The translations under genes were made by a program, and so were the position numbers. From NCBI GenBank assembly GCA_948146395.1, contig OX411544.1, positions 34,244,457-34,308,456 on the forward strand: 64,000 bases of DNA, in the 5' to 3' direction. The DNA is from Fragum whitleyi. Its lineage: Eukaryota; Mollusca; Bivalvia; Cardiida; Cardiidae. The notes beneath the pieces are model-generated. The model saw only the letters and a list, made by a program, of their open reading frames with translations, made no database searches and was not told where the DNA came from. The stretch's first letter is position 1; every line of letters starts with the position of its first letter. This document shows, in pieces, positions 56,470 to 64,000 of this stretch.

Positions 56470-56628
56470 ATTACTGGGGAGGCTGGGCCTGTTTCACTGT
56501 GTCCATTTTGATGATTGGTCTGCTCACTGCTTTCATTAATGACTTGGCGTCCAGTTTTGGTTGTACAATTGGCTTGAAGGACTCAGTCACTGCCATCTCA
56601 TTTGTTGCCCTTGGAACAAGTGTACCAG
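56470..56628 (+). CDS. NCX: NCX (SLC8) exon: alpha-2 repeat, first part
   Basis: The 159-bp exon (phase 1 to phase 1) encodes YWGGWACFTVSILMIGLLTA, then FINDLASSFGCTI and GLKDSVTAISFVALGTSVP. This covers a transmembrane helix and most of the alpha-2 repeat, whose GxxDSxxA..ALGTSxP core helps form the Na+/Ca2+ sites in SLC8 exchangers. The acceptor is ATTTCAG and the donor is CCAG|gtaatg. No disruption is seen, and the signature residues D, S, T and P of the repeat are all present. Confidence 0.96.
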
Positions 56629-56942
56629 GTAATGTGCAATTTTTTTCAATCATGAGGAGTTTCAGTCACAATTAAAGAAATTCCAGAATTACATCCTAAA
56701 TTATATGTTTAACAAACTTAAAAGCCTAAGGCGTAGATGTTTCAAGACTAGCAATCTAGAAAAGAGAAGTTCAATAGAATTCATAGATTAGTTTGTATGA
56801 TTTCAATTCAATACTTACATTTTCAAAATTGACTGATATTTTCCCTAAATGCCCTGTAAAGATTAGAGAAATTAGAGAAATAAAACTAGGCAAGGGTGCA
56901 AAAGATAAAAGTAAAAATCTACCATTGTCTTGCCTGTGACAT

Positions 56943-57188
56943 TTTAACCCATGTCATGCTGAGCCAGGAATATTCCTGCTTTGGCAGAAGCTATAGATAA
57001 ACATCAGCCTGCACATATGTGCAGTCTGATGTTAGTCTTCACCACCTGTTTCTCACTTTCAAACCAATATTGTTAAAAGATTCAATTTTTCAAATACAAA
57101 TTGACCAATAGGTACTTCCAGTGCTTTTTGTCCTTTGATTTTGATGTAAATTTTTAGCCAAAATTTATTCAGCATGACAGGGGTTAGG
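56943..57188. mobile_element. TTAACCC MITE 40 bases upstream of the terminal exon
   Basis: It starts TTTTAACCCATGTCATGCTG and ends TTCAGCATGACAGGGGTTAG. The interior TCAGCCTGCACATATGTGCA is shared with 37243-37495. It fills most of the 600-bp last intron and ends about 40 bases before the acceptor of the last exon. Confidence 0.75.
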
Positions 57189-57228
57189 TTTAGACCTGCA
57201 TGTTATACAATTCTTTTTTCAATTTTAG

Positions 57229-57605
57229 ATACATTTGCCAGTAAAGTTGCTGCCGTTAATGATAGATATGCAGATTCCTCTATTGGTAATGTAACAGGAA
57301 GTAATGCTGTCAATGTGTTTCTGGGTATTGGCATTGCTTGGACAATCGCGGCCGTGTACCATGCTGCCTACGGCAGGGAATTTGAAGTAGATCCAGGCAC
57401 GCTTGCCTTTTCAGTTACAGTGTTTTGTATTGAAGCTGCCGTTGCTATAGCTGTGTTGATGGTTAGAAGACATAAAAGTGTTGGGGGAGAACTAGGGGGT
57501 CCCAGCAAATTTAGATACCCAACTGTTATATTGCTTGTGTCATTGTGGCTCATTTATGTATTATTTTCCTCAATGGTAGCCTACTGTTACATACCAGGAT
57601 TTTAA
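57229..57605 (+). CDS. NCX: NCX (SLC8) terminal coding exon
   Basis: The last exon encodes 124 residues and a TAA stop. It begins DTFASKVAAVNDRYADSS, completing the alpha-2 repeat after the preceding VP. It continues GNVTGSNAVNVFLGIGIAW (the next pore helix) and GTLAFSVTVFC (helix), then the loop GGELGGPSKFRYPT and a final helix ending SSMVAYCYIPGF. Placement and C-terminus agree with full-length SLC8 proteins. The acceptor is TCAATTTTAG at 57228. The reading frame is open upstream to 57174, but that part is intron. Intact and probably functional. Confidence 0.96.
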
Positions 57606-58457
57606 TGAATTCCACTAGAACACCTAGATAATAAACAATTGAAATGGTTTGGTTTGATTTAATGGAAGACGCCGAGGCTGGTTTTCCCACCCTAGAATGT
57701 GAAAGGATAAAGATGGACATGTATAAGAACTTTTGAGAATGATAAAATTTCTGTATAGCAGTTGTACTGTAGACAGAAATGGAAGGGTGTTTTAAAGTTG
57801 CCTCTTAATCCATGTGAAAGAACCCAATAAGAAGAGGTGGCTGTTTGTATTTTTCATGATTGGTCATTCTAATGACGAAGTCATAATCTTGTGGATGGAT
57901 GCAACACTGTTCCTACAGACCGATCCTGTGTTATCCATTCCTATGAAGTATCCCATTGGTGCTTGATTACAGCTGTCACAATAGGAATCCACACTAACAC
58001 TAGTCCACCAGCAAGAGACTTGTAAAATTGAAGTATGACTGGTTCTAGCTGCCATGACGCAGATCTTTCGGGCTTGTATTCAATGGCCCCATATTTTGAA
58101 AACTGTACAGTTGTGAAAAGTAAATGCCTCTCCTAAACTAAATTTGATATAAACATTGTAGTACAAAAAATTGCTTGTTAAAAGCAAGCAGTTTCTGAAT
58201 TCCCTTCACTGTTTTCTTTTCAAAATATTCATTGAAATTGCTAAGAAATAAATCAAGCGTCAATTGGAGACCCTATCATAAACAAACAGGGAGGATCTAT
58301 AAGATTTGAGAATAAAGAATCCTTGATGCTGGTGGCAAAAAAGTAGTTAGTGGGGATCCCTGCTGTCATTGTCCAAAGATTGCTGATAGACTCACACAAG
58401 AGCTAGGGCAATATTATACCTTCCCTGATTCAAGAGGTGACGGTGTTTTCTTAATTC
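57606..58457 (+). other. Probable NCX 3' UTR region
   Basis: Sequence after the stop codon. AATAAA occurs at 57630-57635, very close to the stop, and at 58246-58251. Which of these (or later ones) ends the transcript cannot be decided from sequence. No open frame of note. Confidence 0.5.
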
Positions 58458-58531
58458 GATGGCTCAGTGTGAAACAGTTGTAGCTGCCTATATGTTTATA
58501 GGCAGTTACATCTGTTTCACGCTAAGCCATC
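58458..58531. mobile_element. 74-bp hairpin element (CAGTTGTAACTGCC family)
   Basis: 35-base arms (GATGGCTCAGTGTGAAACAG.. and ..CTGTTTCACGCTAAGCCATC) with four mismatches, three of them G:U compatible, around a 4-base loop. Copies lie at 27487, 62510 and 63752; weaker ones at 23915 and 32828. Confidence 0.82.
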
Positions 58532-58699
58532 ATTGTGTTTGTTAAATGAGAATGGTGCAGTTGTAAAGAGGGTTTTACCGGTACATAAGATTCGTAAGAC
58601 TGTTTGTCCCCAACATGCATGCAAACCGACCACATTTTAATTATTGCAAGTATTTAGCTCAGACAACATGACTCATTTCAGTTTTTCACAATATTTATA

Positions 58700-59128
58700 T
58701 TTATAATATGACCTACGTCGCCGGAGTGAAATTACCCCGTTGAATATTTTTGGTATTACACGGGTGTTATTATACTAGTGGGATAACTATGCAAATGAGC
58801 TCAGAGCGAATAGCAACGCTATTTTGTAACCGCGAAAATGATGTCATAATTTATATATTGTGACGTCAATTCCAAGCGGCGTTATAAGTTTTGCGAAAAA
58901 TTGAAACGTTGAATTTCAAGAATTTTGACGATTTTTCGCTACAATTCGGGTCATATTATAAACAGAATATAAAATTTGTACTCATAAAATACAGAATTTA
59001 TTAAACTCGTCATCCTAAACAGATAAAAACTCGGTGCAGCCTCGTTTTTATCTGTTTATAGATGACTCATTTAATAAATTCAGTATTCAATGACCACTCA
59101 TTCAATATCCTCTATGTATTTAATGTAA
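58700..59128 (+). repeat. Interspersed repeat with a CRE octamer
   Basis: Shares its end (ACTCATTCAATATCCTCTAT) and interior with the inverted copy at 24378-24733. It contains TGACGTCA at 58861-58868 and a palindrome near 59018-59060 (CAGATAAAAACTCGG / TCGTTTTTATCTG). Confidence 0.7.
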
Positions 59129-59510
59129 AAATGTTGATATACAATAGTCTATATTCTCATTAGAAACCCTTTTGTCCCTTGGCATTACCTTAAACATAGT
59201 TGGTCAATCTGAATAAAAATAATCTCATACATCCATAATATTATTTAAATCAATCGAAACAACATCTGAATAGTGATAGAAAAAAGTTTAAATGCTATGA
59301 TTTTACACTAAGAATTGAGATTCTCCAAATATTTCGAGCAATGCTGGCTGTTTCCTAACTCTATCCAAAGCTATTATATCTTGCTTTTGATAAGCCCTTG
59401 TCCTACGACTCAATTTATTTTACTGCTCTACACAAAGCTTTATCAGACACCATGACCTAAGATCAGCCATGCAAAGGTTTGCAGTCTGATCTTTGCCTAT
59501 ACTGTCTGCT
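59129..59510. other. Flanking sequence, little recognised
   Basis: Only a decayed TTAA-type MITE fragment near 59455-59508 (GATCAGCCATGCAAAGGTTT, GTCTGATCTTTGCC) immediately before the next element. Confidence 0.4.
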
Positions 59511-60695
59511 TTTTAGCTCCACTGGCTGAAAGCCACTGGGGCTATTGTCATGGCGTTGTGTCCGTCGTGCGTCCGTCCGTACGTGCGTCCGGTCGTAAAC
59601 TTTTTCTTTAAAAATCTTCTCCTCAGAAACTACTGGATGGATTTCAACCAAACTTCACAGGAATGATCCTTGGGTGACCCTCTTTCAAAGTTGTTCAAGA
59701 AATTTTTATCCAATGAAAAACATGGATTAAATGGGCGTGGCTAATTTCCAAATATGGTAAAAAGTGAGTTTTCTCAGTTTCGAATTGATGGATACTAATT
59801 AAATTTTACATGAATGATCCTTGGGTGACCCTTTTTCAGTCTACCAAAAATGATTAAGATCGGATAGAAAATATGTATTTTATGGGCGGAGGTCATTTCT
59901 ATATATGTTATATAGTGGAAACTTTGAAAATCATTTTCTCAGAATCTTACAGATGGATATCAACCAAATTTCACTGGAATGATACTTAAGTGACCCTTTA
60001 TCAGTCTACAAAAAATTATTGTGATCAGATGAAAAATATGTATTTTATGGGCGGAGGTCATTTCTCTATATGTTATATTGTGGAAACATTCAAAATCTTT
60101 TCTCAGAATGTAAATGATGGATATCAACCAAATTTCACTGCAATGATCCTAAGGTGTACCTTTATCAGTCTACCAAAAATTATAGATCGGATGAAAAATA
60201 TGTATTTTATGGGCGGAGGTCATTTCTCTATATGATATATAGTGGAAACTTTGAAAATCATTTTCTCAGAAACTAGTAATTGGATATCAACCAAATTTCA
60301 CTGTATTGATCCTTAGGTGACTTTTTATTAGTCTACCAAAAATTATTGTGATCAGATGATAAATATGTATTTTATGGGCAGAGGTCATTTCTCTATATGT
60401 TATATAGTGGAAACTTTCAAAATCATTTTCTCAGAATGTAATTGATGGGTATCAACCAAATTTCACTGGTTTGATCCTTGGGTGACATTATCATGCAGCC
60501 AAAAATTATTGTCATTGGATGAAAGATATGTATTTTATGTGCAGAGGTCATTTCTGTTATATAGTGAAAACTTTGAAAATCATTTCAACATCAGTAGAAC
60601 CCAAAATATCTTAAAAAAACTAGTCAAAACTAAAATTTACTATTACAAGAATTTCAAGCCTGTGGAGCGACTCAAGCCATTCATGGCTTTCTAGT
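59511..60695 (+). mobile_element. AGCTC-type element, family 2, about 1.19 kb
   Basis: It opens TTTTTAGCTCCACTGGCTGA and has six or so TATGGGCGGAGGTCATTTCT units. It ends GTGGAGCGACTCAAGCCATT, the AGCCATTCATGGCT hairpin and TTCTAGTT. Same family as 20641 and 35526. Confidence 0.88.
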
Positions 60696-61544
60696 TACCT
60701 TATTATTGTGGGCAAAAACCTAAATCAGCCAGGTTAAAATGGCAAAATATTTGAAAAAAAAGTTCAATTTTAGCAGGATAAGGGCTAGAGTTTTGGTTTT
60801 ATGTGTGTAAGTTAAAAAAAAACTTTCTTGCTTTGCTTTTATCTTACATTGTCTCAGAAAGATCATAAAAAATAACTACCGTACTTTGGGACTTTTTTGC
60901 CATGGTCACCTATTGCAAGTGGTAAAAATTTGACTAACCAAAATAAAACCACAACATTTGAGGTAAAAAAAAAAACGTGAATATATCAAAAATGTATTAT
61001 ATTGTGCTATACAGCTATTTTAAATGGCATTTGAAAATTCATATGCAGACAGGTTTATAGCTTAGCTTTCTAAGGACAGCAAGTTGATGTTTCATCAACA
61101 TCTTGGTAGTAATGGTGTTCGTGTGACAGATTTTTTACCTTAAACATACATTTACGGTATCTTCAAAACTTACAACATGTAGCATACATTAAAACAGCAA
61201 ATCCTTTAATTAAAAAAAATATGAAATTCTCTATTTATTGATGACCTATATCTGGATTCCTTCAAGCACCTGAAGCTAAGTCAGAATACCCCATACAACA
61301 CTCTTATCCTTATAAATGTTGTGTGATTTCTAAATCCTTCTTTCTTTGAAATTATCCTTGTGGTGTAAGGCAAAGTGGTTTATATGTTTAGGTGATTTCT
61401 AGTCCATTTAAAAGTGATACTGCTTCATGAATTCTTTAAAACGTCCATTAACGTTCCGTCTTTATTTTGTTTCCATAGAAGCATTTATTTGTGTATATTG
61501 TAGAGCATGATTTTAGTTTATGATAGTCCCCAGTGAGGTTATTT
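60696..61544. other. Flanking sequence, nothing recognised
   Basis: No supported feature. Confidence 0.4.
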
Positions 61545-61945
61545 ACTGTATTTATCCTAATTAATGCTCCCCTGAGGTATGTACAAAAAATCAACAGAGA
61601 GATTTTATTGAGCAACCAATTTCTGAAGCAAAATATCTAATAAATTGTCATCTTATCAATTTTCCCATTAATTTGAGGTAAGTTTCCTCTTAACAATCAT
61701 TTCAATGATTGTTTAATGGAAAATAACCTTAATTTAGAAATAAATTGAGGTTAAATTCCTCTTAACAATCATTTTAATGATTGTTAAGAGGAAACTAACC
61801 TCAAATTAATGGGAAATTGGATAAAAAGATTGCAAGATTATTAGAATTTAGAAAAAATCAATTGAGCGAAGAGAATTTTCTCTATAGGTAGGGTAGGGGG
61901 AGCTTTTATTAGGGGAAGGTGCTCTTAGTGTAGGAAATAAGGTAT
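61545..61945. mobile_element. Foldback MITE with two inner palindromes
   Basis: The left end is TTATCCTAATTAATGCTCCC. Palindromes are at about 61684-61720 (TCTTAACAATCATTTCAATG) and 61756-61792 (CCTCTTAACAATCATTTTAA / TTAAGAGG), flanked by ATTAATTTGAGGTAAG and CTAACCTCAAATTAAT. The right end is GAGCTTTTATTAGGGGAAGG. Confidence 0.7.
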
Positions 61946-62037
61946 ATTCATCAATTGAATACTCTCACAAACTCTGAAATCTGGCATGTTGTTGAGCTAT
62001 CTGGTTTCTCAAACTGAGCTTGATATCAGTCCTGCAT

Positions 62038-62152
62038 TTGGGATGACAAAACAGTACAGACTTCTTGCAAATTATACCCTGCTTTGCAGGCAAGTGCATG
62101 TGCAAAGTGGGGTGTAATTTGCAAAAGGTTTGCACCGTTTGTCATCCCAAAT
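62038..62152. mobile_element. Short palindromic MITE (GGATGACAAAAC family)
   Basis: GGGATGACAAAACAGTAC and CACCGTTTGTCATCCC arms, with an inner ACCCTGCTTTGCA / TGCAAAGTGGGGT pair. Like 6378-6483. Confidence 0.78.
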
Positions 62153-62509
62153 GCCTAACTAGTGTGACATCAAACTTCATAACTTTCTGTCGGTTTAGTT
62201 TATATTCTTGAGTAATGTGTTAATGAGACCAACTCGGCTTTTTATGCACTCATAGGTCCAAAGAAGAATTAGTCCATGATCCATCACAATCATATTTTTT
62301 CTACTGTAAAAAAGGGCTTTGAGAACTATTATTGGAAATGAAGAGAAATCAATGACAACAAGCCATTTCTTCCATTTCCAGAATGTTTTTTCTTTACTGA
62401 AAAACAAATCTTAAAAATATGTAATATCTTAGAATTTAGATTAATCTGTAATTTTCACACCTGATATTGTGTTAAAAATTAATTTTGTAAGCCATCCATA
62501 ATCATACAG

Positions 62510-62585
62510 TGATGGCTCAATGCAAAATAGTTGTAACACCCTATAAATTTATAGGGAGTTACAACTGTTTTATGCTGAGCCATCA
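62510..62585. mobile_element. Hairpin element (CAGTTGTAACTGCC family)
   Basis: GATGGCTCAATGCAAAATAG and CTGTTTTATGCTGAGCCATC arms, with inner GTTGTAACACCCTATA / TATAGGGAGTTACAAC. Confidence 0.82.
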
Positions 62586-62631
62586 ACACAGGATCTTTAA
62601 ATGAAATAGGAGAATCTTCCCTACGTTCAAG

Positions 62632-62745
62632 ATGGCAAAAGTGTACAAACTGTTTGCATATTTTACCCAACTGTGTGTGCATTTGCACATGCAAAATTGG
62701 GTATAATTTACAAACAGTTTGCTCTGTTTTATCATCCTGAGCACA
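62632..62745. mobile_element. Short palindromic MITE (GGATGACAAAAC family), diverged
   Basis: GATGGCAAAAGTGTACAAAC and GTTTGCTCTGTTTTATCATC arms, with an inner TACCCAACTGTG / CAAAATTGGGTA pair. Confidence 0.65.
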
Positions 62746-63751
62746 GGGCAGATTGTAAAGGACATTCATGGACCTTTGTTTGTGTTCAGAATTAATTCTT
62801 TAACCCATTCCCTCATGAGAAAACTTAATTTACCACTGAAGGCCAAATTTTGGAAAATCACTTTTGGAAACAAGGAATTTACTTATTAGAAGAAATCTCT
62901 GCCTTTTCTCCAGGTTGACTTAAAATAAAATGGTATTAATCAAATAATTTTGTGGATGATTCCAAACAGATTATTTTCGATAGTGCTTTCTAAGTTTATT
63001 ACTTTTGTATTCCTTGTTATAGAAGCTTATGTTGGAAAGATTGTCAGTTTTTGTAAATAATTTGTTATAGATTAAGTCATTTTATAGAATCGAGCAAGTT
63101 AAAAGAAACCAGTAATAAGAAATCATTATGAAATATGTGTCCCCAAAAATGAATGGATAATTGTAAACTCATCTATGATAAGCAGAAAGAGGCTTGGAGA
63201 GGATTTAGTGGTAGAACTTGCGTGATAAAATACCAGGAATTTATGCTTATAAACTCAAGCCCTTTAAGGCTTACGTTGTCAGATGTTCAAGGTTTCTTTA
63301 AACTTGTGAATTTTAATGAAATGATATGAGCACTTGTTAAATCCATCAATTTGTATGTGTTACAATAGTAATGGCAGTATGCAAAGTGCACATAAACTGT
63401 TAAGTTATTTACACATTTTCTTACCCTGTGAAGTTGTTCATTTTATAAAAAATAATATATAAAGACATTAAAAAAACATAGAAAAGACATTGCTATTTAT
63501 AGACATAATAAAGATGTGTAAATGTCTCTGCTATTTATTTATGATATGTATTACGAAATTATGTTATATGTTTATATAAAATGTGTAGAGAAATGTGCCC
63601 ATGTCAGTGTGCATAATATGTATATTTCATCACCCGATTACTTTTTGTTATTTTCATGTTTATTGATTTTATGTTCATATTAAATAATCATTTATAATAC
63701 ACAAAGTTTCAGGGTTGGATTTGGATATTTTTTCCAACCAGAAAGCAAATC
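62746..63751. other. Flanking sequence, nothing recognised
   Basis: AT-rich with no supported feature. Confidence 0.4.
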
Positions 63752-63828
63752 AATTGCTAAGTGCAAAACAGTTATAACTGCCTATATTTCTATAGGTAGT
63801 TATAATTGTTTCAAACTGAGCTAACGAA
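63752..63828. mobile_element. Hairpin element (CAGTTGTAACTGCC family)
   Basis: GCTAAGTGCAAAACAGTTAT and ATAATTGTTTCAAACTGAGC arms, with inner AACTGCCTATA / TATAGGTAGTT. Confidence 0.75.
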
Positions 63829-64000
63829 ATCAAGAACATTTCAAAGAACTTTCTTTAGTATTGAGCTATGGTATCAACTGTAGAAGGCTAATAACTGGCA
63901 ATCCAAACTGCATTTATAAAATGGTAGTAATCACCATTTGCAAATGGTGAAATATTTTATTTGTATTTTATCATAGTTTTATGCAAAACAATTCATTTAT

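Noticed and set aside
57174..57228. Upstream extension of the terminal NCX frame with its own ATG
   Set aside because: Homology to SLC8 starts exactly at 57229 after a good acceptor (TTTTAG), and the upstream part includes the end of a MITE.

Overview
The window is animal nuclear DNA, AT-rich, with GT-AG introns and very dense interspersed repeats. Several repeat families (elements opening TTTTAGCTCACCTGAGCAC and TTTTAGCTCCACTGG, each with an internal tandem array) look like those abundant in bivalve molluscs, so a bivalve is the most likely source. This is a recognition-based judgement and has not been checked against a database. No bacterial-style operons, CRISPR arrays or convincing RNA genes are present.

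One host gene is visible: the 3' half of a plasma-membrane Na+/Ca2+ exchanger (NCX, SLC8 family) on the + strand. Five coding exons carry it: 1384-1523, 29725-29824, 54275-54385, 56470-56628 and 57229-57605 (stop TAA). Their phases join without conflict and they encode about 294 C-terminal residues: the end of the cytoplasmic regulatory loop, the acidic linker, the C-terminal membrane bundle with the alpha-2 ion-binding repeat, and the C-terminus ending YCYIPGF. The introns are 28.2, 24.5, 2.1 and 0.6 kb. The rest of the gene lies upstream of the window.

The introns are mostly repeats. Intron 1 (1524-29724) holds a tandem array derived from exon 1, several AGCTC-type elements, many foldback or MITE-like elements, and a near-intact Ty3/Gypsy retrotransposon (12339-17025). 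That retrotransposon has identical 231-bp LTRs, a 5-bp target duplication and one in-frame TGA in gag. Intron 2 (29825-54274) holds more AGCTC-type elements, a nested DNA element with a perfect 12-bp TIR, and low-complexity arrays. The 2.1-kb intron after exon 54275-54385 is largely a roughly 94-bp tandem array made from the 3' part of that exon plus its 5' splice site. Downstream of the stop codon (57606-64000) there are only a possible 3' UTR and more repeats.

The most unusual feature is that two exons of the same gene have each seeded an intronic tandem array built from the exon's 3' end, its 5' splice site and the adjacent intron. In the 54-55 kb array most of the better-preserved units keep an AG, an open 63-nt exon-like segment and a GT in the same phase as the real exon, so they could in principle act as 21-codon cassette exons. 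A second pattern is that every AGCTC-type element recognised here lies in the sense orientation of the host gene, while the TIR/foldback elements occur in both orientations.
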